Assembly: GCF_902459805.1 (NCBI RefSeq)
Contig: NZ_CABPST010000001.1
Location: 620,001 to 684,000 of the forward strand
DNA: 64,000 bases
Direction of reading: 5' to 3'
DNA from: Pandoraea bronchicola
Lineage (GTDB): Bacteria > Pseudomonadota > Gammaproteobacteria > Burkholderiales > Burkholderiaceae
Of the stretch, positions 16,831-27,160 are shown one piece after another; the first letter of the stretch is position 1; every line of letters starts with the position of its first letter. The translations under genes and the position numbers were made by a program. The notes beneath the pieces were generated by a model that was not told the DNA's origin, made no database searches, and worked only from the letters and a program-made list of their open reading frames with translations.

Positions 16831-18216
16831 TTACAACGTCCGATCCTTCGTCTCACGCACGAGGACGGTAGAGATCAGCGCCATCGCCGCGAGGATGAGG
16901 AAGTAGACAATGACGGGCCAGATCTGACCGTGGCTCCACGCCAGCAGACTCGCCGCAATCATCGGCGCCAGCCCGCCGCCCAGCACCGTACCGATCTGCT
17001 TGCCGAGCGACACGCCCGAGAAGCGCACCCGCGTGTCGAACAGCTCCGAGAAGAAGCTGCCTTCCGGGCCGAACATCATCGGATGAATCACGCCCGCGCC
17101 GATCACGATGGCGAGCACGACGAGTGCCGTCTCCTTGCTGCCCATCATCAGGAAGAACGGGTAAATGAAGATCGCCGTGGCAGCCAGTCCCATCAGGAAC
17201 ATCGGACGGCGTCCCAGCTTGTCGGAGAGCATGCCAAACGCGGGGATCGTCAGCATCGCGAGAATGTTCGCGTACAGCACGCCGTCGGCCATCGTGTTGC
17301 GCGGCAGGCCGAGCGACTTGGTGCCGTACGACAGCGAGAAAATCGCCACCAGATAGAAGAAGCTCGTTTCGGCCAGACAGATGAAGAACGTGACGAGCGT
17401 CGGCCGCCAGTAATGCGTGATGACTTCCGCCACCGGCACCTTCGCGATGTCGCGATGCTGCTCTGCCGCCTTGAAGCTCGGCGACTCTTCCACCTTGAGA
17501 CGCACATAGGTGCCCAGCGCCACCAGCAGCAGACTCACGAGGAATGGCAAACGCCAGCCCCACGTGAGCAGGTCGTCTTCCGGCAGTCGCGTGATGAGCA
17601 CGATGGCGAGCGACGCGCCCACGATCGACGTCGGCCCCGCAGCCTGAATCAGACCGCCGAACAGGCCGCGCAAGTGCGCGGGCGCACCTTCGACCGTCAT
17701 CAGCAAACCGCCGACGGACTCACCGCCGAGCGCGAAGCCCTGGACGAAGCGCAGCGTCACGAGCATGACCGGCGCCCACATGCCGACCATGTCGTACGTT
17801 GGCAGCAAGCCGATCATCGTGGTGGCCACGCCCATCAGAATCAGCGTGAAGAGCAAAATCGACTTGCGTCCGATACGATCGCCGAAGTGTCCGAACACGA
17901 TACCGCCAATGGGCCGCGCGATGAACCCGACGGCGAAGGTCGCGAACACGGCAATCATGCCCGCCATCGGATCGAGCTGCGGGAAGAACAGCCGGTCGAA
18001 CACGATGGGCGCCAGAAAACCGTAGATGAAAAAGTCGTACCACTCGATGGCGGTACCGAAACAACTGGCCGCCACCACGCGGCCGTAGTTCGCCGATGCC
18101 CCGGGCATGGCTGTCGTCGCGGCAGCGTTGGCCTCGGGGTGGTGAACCTCGCTGGCGCTGGTATGGCCCGACGTTGCACCCGCCCCCGCAGGGGCGGTTT
18201 CGTATGGTTGTGACAC
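16831..18216 (-). CDS. MFS transporter, metabolite:H+ symporter (MHS) family
   Basis: 461 residues with 12 predicted membrane segments. SCFGTAIEWYDFFIYGFLAPIVFDRLFFPQ and GHFGDRIGRKSILLFTLILMGVATTMIG are MHS hallmarks (as in ShiA, KgtP and ProP relatives). The second-half motif DKLGRRPMFLMG repeats motif A. The start is GTG at 18216 with GGAGGAG 6 bases upstream. The first 40 residues are a hydrophilic Ala/Gly/His tail. It lies 134 bases downstream of the aldehyde dehydrogenase gene in the same direction and is the last gene before the terminator, so it probably imports the acid handled by that operon (mandelate-like or benzoylformate). The substrate is inference. Confidence 0.87.
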   Translation of the reverse strand: MSQPYETAPAGAGATSGHTSASEVHHPEANAAATTAMPGASANYGRVVAASCFGTAIEWYDFFIYGFLAPIVFDRLFFPQLDPMAGMIAVFATFAVGFIARPIGGIVFGHFGDRIGRKSILLFTLILMGVATTMIGLLPTYDMVGMWAPVMLVTLRFVQGFALGGESVGGLLMTVEGAPAHLRGLFGGLIQAAGPTSIVGASLAIVLITRLPEDDLLTWGWRLPFLVSLLLVALGTYVRLKVEESPSFKAAEQHRDIAKVPVAEVITHYWRPTLVTFFICLAETSFFYLVAIFSLSYGTKSLGLPRNTMADGVLYANILAMLTIPAFGMLSDKLGRRPMFLMGLAATAIFIYPFFLMMGSKETALVVLAIVIGAGVIHPMMFGPEGSFFSELFDTRVRFSGVSLGKQIGTVLGGGLAPMIAASLLAWSHGQIWPVIVYFLILAAMALISTVLVRETKDRTL

Positions 18217-18350
18217 GGTTGTCTCCTCCGGCCGTCTGTTCCGGTCCCCCGGCTGCGGCGGTATGGTGGTCTTGCGTTACCTTGCGTTATCTTGTTTTGC
18301 CCTGCTTCACGCTGGGTCACGCCAGAATGCGTCTGGCCGCCGAGCGTCGC

Positions 18351-19820
18351 TCAGAACGGGTAGTGACGCGGGGTGGTCTGCACCGTCATCCAGCGCAGAT
18401 CGGTGAATTCGTGAACGCCGGCCTTGCCGCCGAAACGCCCCCAGCCGCTCGACTTCACGCCGCCGAAAGGCATCTGCGCTTCGTCGTGTACCGTAGGGCC
18501 ATTGATGTGGCAGATGCCCGACTCAATGCGTTTGGCAACGCCCATCGCCCGTGCAATGTCGCGGCTGAAGACAGCGGACGACAGGCCGTAAGCGTTGTCG
18601 TTGGCGCACGCGATGGCCGCTTCGTCGTCCGTCACGCGCACGATCCCCTTGACCGGACCGAACGACTCCTCGCTGTAGATCTTCATGTCGGGCGTGACGC
18701 GATCGAGCAGCGTTGCCGGCATGAGCGTGGTGTCGGCACGGCCGCCGCACAGCAGCGTCGCGCCCTTGGCGAGGGCATCGTCGATCAGCGCGTTGCAGCG
18801 CTCGACCGTCGCCATGTCGATCACCGAGCCCAGCACGACCGGGCCTTCGCGCGGATCGCCCAAGGGCAGCGAACGCGCCTTGGCGGCGAGCTTTTCCACG
18901 AAGCTGTCGGCAATCGATTCCGCCACGACGATGCGTTCGGTCGACATGCAGATCTGACCGGAATTGGCGAACGCGCCGAATGCGACGCCGTTCACGGCGG
19001 CATCGAGATCGGCGTCCTCGAGAACGAGGCACGGTGCCTTGCCGCCCAACTCGAGCACGGCAGGTTTCAGATGCTCGGCGCACAGCGTGGCGATGATACG
19101 GCCTACGCGCGTCGAGCCGGTGAAGTTCACACGACGCACGGCGGGCTCTGCGATCAACGCTTCGACGATGGCACCCGCGTCTTTCGGTGCATTCGTAATG
19201 AAGTTCACCACGCCCGGCGGCAAACCGGCTTCGTCCAGCGCATCGGCAATCAAACCATGCGTGGCGGGGCACAACTCGGAGCCCTTGAAGACCACGGTAT
19301 TGCCACAGGCCAGCGGCAACGCTAGCGCGCGCACGCCGAGAATGACCGGGGCGTTCCACGGCGCGATACCGAGCACCACGCCTGCCGCCTGACGCACCCC
19401 CATCGCGAGACTGCCCGGCACATCCGACGGGATGATTTCACCGGCAATCTGCGTCGTCATCGCCGCGGCTTCACGCAGCCCCTGCGCGGCCAGATGCACG
19501 TTGAAGCCGGCCCACAAACCAGACGCCCCCGTCTCTGCCGCCATGGCCGACTGAAACTGTTCGACCTTCGCTTCCAGCCGATCGGCGGCCTTCATCAGCA
19601 GCGCACGACGTTCGCCAGGGCCGGTGTTCGACCACGCCGGGAAAGCGTCCCATGCGGCGCGCACGGCAGCGCGGGCGTCGTCGACGGTGGCCGCAGGCGC
19701 GCAAGAGGCGACTTCGCCGTCAAGCGGATTGCGGCGCTCGAAAGTAGCCCCCCGTGTCGCGCCGACGCGCTTGCCGGCGATCAGCATCGTCAGGGCTTTG
19801 GGATCTTGTTGGGCTTGCAT
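18351..19820 (-). CDS. Aromatic aldehyde dehydrogenase (benzaldehyde/vanillin/salicylaldehyde type)
   Basis: 489 residues of the NAD(P)+-dependent ALDH superfamily. Catalytic parts are GIAPWNAP (Asn), NTVVFKGSELCPATH (cofactor Lys), LELGGKAPCLVLED (general base Glu) and NSGQICMSTERIVV (nucleophile Cys). HINGPTVHDEAQMPFGGVKSSGWGR is typical of the salicylaldehyde, vanillin and benzaldehyde dehydrogenase branch. The start at 19820 has AAGGAG about 10 bases upstream, better than 19853. It follows benzoylformate decarboxylase by 84 bases, so oxidation of benzaldehyde to benzoate is the natural role. It is longer than, and a different class from, the 436-residue MdlD of Pseudomonas. Confidence 0.85.
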   Translation of the reverse strand: MQAQQDPKALTMLIAGKRVGATRGATFERRNPLDGEVASCAPAATVDDARAAVRAAWDAFPAWSNTGPGERRALLMKAADRLEAKVEQFQSAMAAETGASGLWAGFNVHLAAQGLREAAAMTTQIAGEIIPSDVPGSLAMGVRQAAGVVLGIAPWNAPVILGVRALALPLACGNTVVFKGSELCPATHGLIADALDEAGLPPGVVNFITNAPKDAGAIVEALIAEPAVRRVNFTGSTRVGRIIATLCAEHLKPAVLELGGKAPCLVLEDADLDAAVNGVAFGAFANSGQICMSTERIVVAESIADSFVEKLAAKARSLPLGDPREGPVVLGSVIDMATVERCNALIDDALAKGATLLCGGRADTTLMPATLLDRVTPDMKIYSEESFGPVKGIVRVTDDEAAIACANDNAYGLSSAVFSRDIARAMGVAKRIESGICHINGPTVHDEAQMPFGGVKSSGWGRFGGKAGVHEFTDLRWMTVQTTPRHYPF

Positions 19821-19904
19821 GGGTAATCGTCTCCTTGCTCGATGGTTCGTCACGGGATGGCGCGCGCCGCGGTCTCGACGACCGGCGCGAGCATTCGCCG
19901 TGCA

Positions 19905-21533
19905 TCATGCCACTACGATTTCGACCAGACGTGTCTCGCCGCTCGCCATGGCCTGCGACAAGACGTCGCGCAACTCGCTTCCCTGCTCGACACGCTGTGC
20001 GCGCACGCCCATGCCTTCGGCCAGACGCACGAAATCGAGATCGGGCAGATCGGTTCCCTGTACCGGGTCCGTCGGACTGAAGCCGAACGACGGCGCGAAG
20101 TCCTGCAATGCGGCGTAACGACGGTTGTTCAGAATCACGAACGTGATGGGCAACCTGGCTTGCGCAGCGCTCCACAGACCTTGAATGGAGTACATCGCGG
20201 AGCCGTCGCCGATCAGGCCGACGACACGCCGCGCCGGATGCGCCATCGCCACCCCGACTGCGGCGGGCATGGAGTAACCGAGGCCGCCGCTGTTCATCGT
20301 GTAGAAGGTGCCCGGCAACGTAAAGGGCAGGTATTGCTGCATGATGGCGCGTGCGCTCGGCGCTTCTTCGACAACGATGTCGCGGGCGTCGCGCACTTCG
20401 GAAAGCGTTTGCAGCGCAAACGCGGTCGTCATGCGCTCGCCCGCCAAGTTCGCCGTGGCCACCGGCGGCACAGCGCGTGCGGGCGGCAATGCGCGCTCGC
20501 CCGGCATGTCGCGTGCGAGCAGCGCTTCGACACCGAGACGCACATTCCCCACCACGGACGCGCCGACCGGCGTCCAGGCCGCCACGCCCGGATCTTCGAT
20601 CAACTGGAACAACGACGCGCCCTCGGGGACATGTGGCCCGGCGCCTTCCACGTGGTACGTGAACGCCGGGGCGCCAATCACGAGAATCAGATCGTGACCG
20701 CCAAGCAGACCCACGATCTTCTCGCGCATCGGCGGCAGAAAGCCCGCAAACAGGCGGTGATCTTCCGGAAATGCGCAGCGGGCGCACATCGGTGCGGTGA
20801 AGACACGGGCGTTATGCCGTTCGGCCAGCGCGACCACGGCGTCGAATGCCCCCGCACGGTCGATGGAAGAGCCGACGACGAACGCCGGACGCGCGCACGC
20901 GTCGAGCGCGGCCCCCAGTTGCGCAAGCGCCACCGGATCGGGCTGCACACGCGTACTCACCTGACGCGGTGGCAGCGCCTGCGCGGGGCGATCCCAATCG
21001 TCGACAGGAATCGAGACGAAGACCGGTCCCTTCGGCTCCTGCATGGCGATGTGGTACGCGCGGGCGAGTGCCAATGGCACGTCTTCGGCGCGCGCCGGTT
21101 CCAGACTGAATTTGACGTACGGCTGCGGCAACTCCGTCGCACGCACCGACGCGAGGAACGGGTCGAACGGGAGAATCGAGCGAGCCTGCTGGCCGGCAGT
21201 CACGATCAGCGGCGTCTGGTTCTTATAGGCCGTGAAGATGTTGCCCATGGCATTGCCGACACCGGCGGCCGAATGCAGATTGATGAATGCCGCGTTGCCG
21301 GTCGCCTGCGCATAACCGTCGGCCATGCCGACGACCACCGCTTCCTGAAGCCCCAGCACATATTCGAAGTCTGGCGGGAAATCGCGGAACAGCGGCAACT
21401 CGGTCGAGCCGGGGTTGGCGAACACCTTGGTCATGCCGTGGCGGCGCATCAGATCGATGACCACCTCACGAACGCTCAGGGCTTGAGGGGTGCCGGCGCT
21501 TTGGCCAGCGCGCAGTTCTCGGCTGTCTTTCAT
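19905..21533 (-). CDS. mdlC: Benzoylformate decarboxylase (ThDP-dependent)
   Basis: 542 residues. The N-terminal PYR domain has FANPGSTELPLFRDFP, YVLGLQEAVVVGMADGYAQ and INLHSAAGVGNAMG. Ser43, Glu64 and His87 correspond to Ser26, Glu47 and His70 of the Pseudomonas putida enzyme with a constant offset of 17, and APAFTYHVEG (His294) corresponds to its His281. The ThDP motif is GDGSAMYSIQGLW followed by VILNN. The set of active-site residues separates it from acetolactate synthase and indolepyruvate enzymes. It would convert benzoylformate to benzaldehyde plus CO2. The start at 21533 is the most upstream plausible ATG and leaves about 15 extra residues; the ribosome site is weak. Confidence 0.85.
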   Translation of the reverse strand: MKDSRELRAGQSAGTPQALSVREVVIDLMRRHGMTKVFANPGSTELPLFRDFPPDFEYVLGLQEAVVVGMADGYAQATGNAAFINLHSAAGVGNAMGNIFTAYKNQTPLIVTAGQQARSILPFDPFLASVRATELPQPYVKFSLEPARAEDVPLALARAYHIAMQEPKGPVFVSIPVDDWDRPAQALPPRQVSTRVQPDPVALAQLGAALDACARPAFVVGSSIDRAGAFDAVVALAERHNARVFTAPMCARCAFPEDHRLFAGFLPPMREKIVGLLGGHDLILVIGAPAFTYHVEGAGPHVPEGASLFQLIEDPGVAAWTPVGASVVGNVRLGVEALLARDMPGERALPPARAVPPVATANLAGERMTTAFALQTLSEVRDARDIVVEEAPSARAIMQQYLPFTLPGTFYTMNSGGLGYSMPAAVGVAMAHPARRVVGLIGDGSAMYSIQGLWSAAQARLPITFVILNNRRYAALQDFAPSFGFSPTDPVQGTDLPDLDFVRLAEGMGVRAQRVEQGSELRDVLSQAMASGETRLVEIVVA

Positions 21534-21812
21534 GGATGCGGTTGTCTCGTGCCGCCGTCGTCGCTCGCGCGTAACAGCGTGGTTCTTGTGTTGACTCGTG
21601 CCGCACGGCCTCACGCTCACGCGACGGGCGAGTCGATCGGGATCAGCGGCTGGGACGAGCGATTTGGACCAGTATAGGCAGCCGATATATGCACTGGAAT
21701 TGCTTTTGTGTGCCGAAGTCATTACGCTTTTGCATGACTTTCCAGCGTCGCCACACGTCCCTATCGTCTCGATCGATCGGCCATCCCTTCCCCTGGAGTT
21801 CCGCTGTCCGCC
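21534..21812. promoter_or_regulatory. Divergent mdlC / lysR promoter region with dyad
   Basis: No gene is supported in these 279 bases. A dyad at 21669-21697 has outer arms CCAGT (21669-21673) and ACTGG (21693-21697) and inner TATA (21673-21676) / TATA (21686-21689). This resembles a LysR T-N11-A type recognition site lying between the two divergent starts. It is the probable binding site of the adjacent LysR protein (inference). Confidence 0.5.
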
Positions 21813-22718
21813 ATGAGCCTCAATCTCCAGCAATTGCGCGCTTTTACGACCATCGTCGCGACCGGCAGTCTGGGGCGCGCAGCCATGGAGCTGCACCTCA
21901 CCCAGCCCGCGTTGAGCCGCACGATCAAACGCCTTGAAACCGATCTGGGCGCGCCGCTGTTCGAGCGGCACAGCAAGGGCATGGAACTGACGGCGTTCGG
22001 GCAAGCGCTGCTCCCCCATGCCATGTTGCTGGAGCGCGAAGCCGACCATGCGCGCGAAGAAATCGATGCGCTGCGCGGTCTGGCCAAAGGCACGATCAAA
22101 GTCGGCGCGGTCGGGGCCATCGCAAGTCATGTGCTGCCGCTCGCCGTCGACCGGGTGCTCAATCGCTGGCCGAATCTGCGCGTGGAGATCATCGAAGGGG
22201 TGTGGGACCGGCTCGCTCAGGGGCTCATGCGGCACGAGATCGATCTGGCGCTCTCGACGCTCGCCCCCGATACCGAGGACATCGTCGCCATCACCGACTG
22301 CCATTGGGAAGACGATAGCTACGTGGTGGCCGCGTGCGATCACCCGTTGCGCCAGCGCAAGCCCCTCGCGTTGGCCGACACGCTCACGCAGCGCTGGGCG
22401 ATACCACCGCGCGGCACCGCGCCGTACGCGCATATGCAGGGCGTGTTTGCGGCGCACGGGCTAGGGTTGCCGAATATCGTCGTGGAGACACGCTCCGTTC
22501 CCGTACTCAAGAGCATGGTCGCGCGATGCGGCTTTCTGACGTGGATGCCCGAGCCCATGTACGACGTCGAAGCGCGGGCGCAGGTCATGGATACGCTACC
22601 GATTTCGACCGTGCGCGCCACGCGCACCCTCACGGCGTTTCGCCGCCGTCAGGGCATCTTGCCGAGCCCCGCTGCCAAGCTGCTCGACGAGTTGCGGCAA
22701 CTCACAGCGCCCGGTTAA
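21813..22718 (+). CDS. LysR-family transcriptional regulator
   Basis: 301 residues, the usual length. The HTH is at about residues 1-60 (LNLQQLRAFTTIVATGSLGRAAMELHLTQPALSRTIKRLE), followed by FERHSKGMELTAFGQALLPHA and an effector-binding domain starting at GTIKVGAVGAIASHVLPLAV. It is transcribed divergently from mdlC, the standard layout for a LysR activator of the neighbouring operon. The effector is probably an aromatic acid, but this cannot be read from sequence. Confidence 0.9.
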   Translation: MSLNLQQLRAFTTIVATGSLGRAAMELHLTQPALSRTIKRLETDLGAPLFERHSKGMELTAFGQALLPHAMLLEREADHAREEIDALRGLAKGTIKVGAVGAIASHVLPLAVDRVLNRWPNLRVEIIEGVWDRLAQGLMRHEIDLALSTLAPDTEDIVAITDCHWEDDSYVVAACDHPLRQRKPLALADTLTQRWAIPPRGTAPYAHMQGVFAAHGLGLPNIVVETRSVPVLKSMVARCGFLTWMPEPMYDVEARAQVMDTLPISTVRATRTLTAFRRRQGILPSPAAKLLDELRQLTAPG

Positions 22719-22734
22719 CACTTCGGAATACGAA

Positions 22735-23433
22735 TCAGCCCGGCGCGGGCACGATGTGCGCGCGGTGGTACGGCGTGCCGCCGTACTCCTTGGGACCGTG
22801 AATCGTCTCGACCCGCTCGATGCGCCACGGCACCGGCTGTGCGAAGCGCGGGCCATCGTAGGCAAATGTATGGAACTCGCCGTTCTCGCCACACGCGTCG
22901 ACAGTCGCCGGCAACTCGGCCAGCAACGACGCGTCGTACTCGCGGCCGACAAATTCCGGTCCGAGGTGACGCCCGTCCACACACACGATCACCGCGCGAT
23001 AGCCCAGCGAGATGAACTCGTGGGCCAACGTCAGACGCTCACGCTGCCACAGTGGCAGCACGGCGGTCATGCCCGCAGCCGCGCACACTTTCTCTTCCCA
23101 ATCGCGATGCGGCTGCAAATCGATGTCGCCGAACAGACCGTGCGTGATACCGTCGGCACGCATTGCCTGAAGACGCGCAACGAATGCGGCCTCATATTCG
23201 CGCCAGCCAGCTTGTCCGACGTCAAGCGCGATGCCGAGTGCATCCGCCTGCGCTTGCATCAATTCGCGTGGCAAGCCGTGCGAGCGCGAGCTGTCGCCCG
23301 TCTCGTCGAACATCGCCAGCAGCCGCCACACGTCGTAGTGCGGTACGCCGGCCGTGTCGCACGATAACGCGTGATGCAGGGCAAGGCAGGAATCCTTGCC
23401 GCCACTCCAGGAGAAAAAGGCGGGTGTGGGCAT
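22735..23433 (-). CDS. Dph6-like PP-loop ATPase (diphthine-ammonia-ligase-related, DUF71)
   Basis: 232 residues. SWSGGKDSCLALHHAL near the N-terminus is the ATP-pyrophosphatase PP-loop. THGLFGDIDLQPHRDWEEKVC and CGENGEFHTFAYDGP near the C-terminus are signatures of the MJ0570/DUF71 family, whose eukaryotic and archaeal members (Dph6) amidate diphthine on elongation factor 2. Bacteria lack diphthamide, so the substrate here is unknown. It ends 16 bases after the convergent lysR gene and lies downstream of argB in the same direction, behind a hairpin. Confidence 0.85.
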   Translation of the reverse strand: MPTPAFFSWSGGKDSCLALHHALSCDTAGVPHYDVWRLLAMFDETGDSSRSHGLPRELMQAQADALGIALDVGQAGWREYEAAFVARLQAMRADGITHGLFGDIDLQPHRDWEEKVCAAAGMTAVLPLWQRERLTLAHEFISLGYRAVIVCVDGRHLGPEFVGREYDASLLAELPATVDACGENGEFHTFAYDGPRFAQPVPWRIERVETIHGPKEYGGTPYHRAHIVPAPG

Positions 23434-23474
23434 GGGGTCACGTGACTAAGTCGGTCGTTGGAGCGTACCAATGC

Positions 23475-23501
23475 AAAGCGGACCCCGCAGGGTCCGCCCT
23501 T
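23475..23501 (-). terminator. Hairpin downstream of argB
   Basis: GCGGACCC and GGGTCCGC pair perfectly around a four-base loop about 55 bases after the argB stop, flanked by AAA and CTT. On the minus strand a short TTTG run follows, so it is a weak intrinsic terminator candidate. Confidence 0.6.
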
Positions 23502-23553
23502 GAGACTTGCGGGTTGCGATGTTTCCATCGACGCGGCCCGCATGACATCGCGC

Positions 23554-24891
<1,338 letters not shown>

Positions 24892-25152
24892 ATGACCGGC
24901 ACAAATGATCCGACGCCTCCAGGCGTGGCCTGCGCTCCGTCACGCTGCCCTCAATGCGGCGCCGTTGTGACATGCGGCGCGCTGTCGTCGGCAGACGCCG
25001 CCGGCGACGTGCGCTGCTGGTGTCTCGACGGGCCCCGTCTGCCCGCCGCGGCCCGTCTCGGTGCCGGCGCCTGCCTGTGCCCCGCCTGTCTTCGCGCGGC
25101 GCTCGCCGACGCCGGTGTGGCGATCGGCGGCACCGCCGCCGATCCCGGTTGA
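24892..25152 (+). CDS. Small cysteine-rich CWC-family protein
   Basis: 86 residues. CPQCGAVVTCG, then RCWCLDGPRLP and ACLCPACLRAAL, give eight or nine cysteines in the order of the bacterial CWC domain family (C-x2-C ... CWC ... CLC-x2-C), presumably metal-binding, function unknown. The start at 24892 is preferred because AAGGGAA lies about 11 bases upstream; 24871 would add 7 residues. It converges on the copper-chaperone gene with 28 bases between the stops. Transfer is not suggested by composition. Confidence 0.75.
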   Translation: MTGTNDPTPPGVACAPSRCPQCGAVVTCGALSSADAAGDVRCWCLDGPRLPAAARLGAGACLCPACLRAALADAGVAIGGTAADPG

Positions 25153-25180
25153 GGCGGCGGGCGAGCGCGCGCGGCAGCGA

Positions 25181-25672
25181 TTACTGGCTGTGCGCGCCGT
25201 GCGCCATGCCAGCCATGCCGCCGCTCGCAGCGGGTGCGCCTGCCGTCAGATCGCGTACCGGCACCTGCACCTGCTGCTCGGACATCTTGTGATCCGCGGA
25301 TTCGAAGCGCAACGTCACCGGCACGGTATCGCCCTTCTTGAGCGCCGCCTTCAGGTCCGTGAGCATGATGTGATAGCTGCCCGGCTTGAGCTGCACCGGC
25401 TGATTGGCCGGCAGCGGCAGGCCGTTCGGGAGGGCGCGCATTTTCATGAGCGTGCCTTCGAGCTTCATTTCGTGGACTTCGGCATTCGCCGCAGCGGGGC
25501 TGCTCACGCCAACGAGCGTGGTCGTCTGATGCGCCTGCAAGGTCATGAAAACGCCGGTCGCGGTCTGGCCGGGCACGGTACCGCGCGCCCATGCGTCGGA
25601 GACATCCACCTGTGCATACGCCGAAGCCATGCCAAGACTCAGCGCGGCAGCCACCCAAAGCTTGTGCTTCAT
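25181..25672 (-). CDS. Periplasmic copper chaperone PCu(A)C
   Basis: 163 residues with a signal peptide (MKHKLWVAAALSLGMASAYA, cleaved before QVDVSDAW). The PCu(A)C signature is seen: DAWARGTVPGQTATGVFMTLQ, VHEMKLEGTLMKMRAL (His-x-Met and a downstream Met ligand pair) and LKPGSYHIMLTDLKAALKKGDTVPVTLRFE. The C-terminal tail holds GGMAGMAHGAHS, a flexible Met/His stretch that can also bind copper. The protein delivers Cu(I) to cytochrome oxidase in the periplasm. It is transcribed divergently from the redox-sensing kinase gene, a sensible partner for control of respiration. Confidence 0.93.
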   Translation of the reverse strand: MKHKLWVAAALSLGMASAYAQVDVSDAWARGTVPGQTATGVFMTLQAHQTTTLVGVSSPAAANAEVHEMKLEGTLMKMRALPNGLPLPANQPVQLKPGSYHIMLTDLKAALKKGDTVPVTLRFESADHKMSEQQVQVPVRDLTAGAPAASGGMAGMAHGAHSQ

Positions 25673-25891
25673 GCAAACTCCTTTTCGTTGTCGACGGACA
25701 CGCATCCGCCCTGTATCGCATGAGACGCTGCGCGACACCCTGCCGCGCGAGACGTGGACGTCCATTGTAGTCGTGCCTCGCCAGATGCGCGTGCGCACGG
25801 CGTGATGCGGGCCATCAGCCCCATGCGGCAGAGTGTCGCAGCGCCGGCAGACGCAAGATGGCCCGTGACCCGGACTTGGTACACTTGTCGT

Positions 25892-27160
25892 ATGACTCAT
25901 TTTCCCATCGAGCGAACCAACGTCGTCCAGCTTTTCTGGCTGCGTTGCCTGGCCATCGTCGGCCAACTGGCAACCATCGGCGTCGCGCAACTCTGGCTCG
26001 GCGTGCGTCTGCCGCTTGAGCCGATGCTCACCATCGTCGCCCTCGAAGTGCTGTTCAACGTGCTCACCTGGGTACGGGCCAGACGCGGTATCGAGCGCGC
26101 CAAGCGACGCACCGATCTCGATCTGATGAGCCAGTTGCTCGTCGATCTGGCCGCGCTCACCGCGTTGCTGTTCTTCTCCGGTGGCGCGACCAACCCCTTC
26201 GTCTCGCTCTTCCTCCCGGGTCTGGCAATTGCCGCCGCCGTGCTGCCGTGGCGTAACGCCTCGCAACTGGCGCTGCTCTCGCTGGTCGCCTATGGCGCAC
26301 TGAATTTCCAGTATGTGCCGCTCGATCTGGCCGATCCGGGCAATTTGCTGCGCCTGCATCTGGCCGGCATGTGGGTCAACTTCGTGGTCAGCGTGCTTGT
26401 GATCGCGTGGTTCGTCTCGCGAATGTCGCGTGCACTGCGCGCCCGCGACGCGCAACTCGCCCGCGCGGAACAGCGCCTGCTGCGCGATGAACGGATGGCC
26501 GCGCTCGGCGCTCAGGCCGCAAGCGTGGCGCACGAACTCGGCACGCCGCTCTCGACGATGGCCGTGGTCGTCGGCGAACTGCGCAGCGAGAGTCTGGGCA
26601 ATGCCGCATTAAAGCCCTTCGAACCGGATCTTCAGACGCTCGAACAGCAGATCGCGTTGTGCAAGAGCGCCATCGGCCACGTGCAGACACGCGCCGCAGC
26701 GCCCGTGCGTCAAGCAGTGGCCGAATGGCTGCCCGCGTTCACCACGCAATGGCGCTTGCGCCATCCGCAGGTGCAGTTCCAGTTACGTGTACCGCCGCAG
26801 TTGACCGCACGCATCGAAGACACGGTGCAGGTCGGTCAGATCCTCACCATCCTGCTGGATAACGCGGCCTACTTCAGCCCGTCGTCGGTCACGCTCGACG
26901 TGAGCGTCACGCCGGAGGATGCCCGCTTTACCGTCTGCGACGAAGGCCCCGGCATGACCGCCGAGTTGCGCACCCGGCTGGGGAATTCTCCCGTCATGAG
27001 CACTCACGGCGGGCATGGCATGGGGCTGTATCTGGCCTTTGCCAGCGCGCAGCGTCTCGGCGGTGACATCGTCCTTACGCCCAACACGCCGCAAGGCACG
27101 CGCGCCGAGTTGCGCCTGCCGATGGCCTCTTTCTTCTTCGGCTCGCGGAGTCAGACATGA
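25892..27160 (+). CDS. roxS: RegB/PrrB/RoxS-type redox sensor histidine kinase
   Basis: 422 residues. Six hydrophobic segments occupy residues 12-176. The quinone-sensing motif GGATNPF is at about 97-103. The H-box is VAHELGTPLSTMAVV (His214), and a cysteine at 257 (IALCKSAIG) matches in position the redox-active cysteine of RegB. ATP-binding motifs are LLDNAAYFSP (N), CDEGPGM (G1) and HGGHGMGLYLA (G2). The start at 25892 (MTHFPIERTN) gives the family N-terminus. There is almost no ribosome site and the leader may be very short. The kinase phosphorylates the regulator encoded by the overlapping next gene and would control respiratory chains according to quinone redox state. Confidence 0.9.
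   Translation: MTHFPIERTNVVQLFWLRCLAIVGQLATIGVAQLWLGVRLPLEPMLTIVALEVLFNVLTWVRARRGIERAKRRTDLDLMSQLLVDLAALTALLFFSGGATNPFVSLFLPGLAIAAAVLPWRNASQLALLSLVAYGALNFQYVPLDLADPGNLLRLHLAGMWVNFVVSVLVIAWFVSRMSRALRARDAQLARAEQRLLRDERMAALGAQAASVAHELGTPLSTMAVVVGELRSESLGNAALKPFEPDLQTLEQQIALCKSAIGHVQTRAAAPVRQAVAEWLPAFTTQWRLRHPQVQFQLRVPPQLTARIEDTVQVGQILTILLDNAAYFSPSSVTLDVSVTPEDARFTVCDEGPGMTAELRTRLGNSPVMSTHGGHGMGLYLAFASAQRLGGDIVLTPNTPQGTRAELRLPMASFFFGSRSQT

Noticed and set aside
19842-21677. A 611-codon plus-strand open frame opposite mdlC
   Set aside because: Antisense to benzoylformate decarboxylase, no recognisable motif, no ribosome site.
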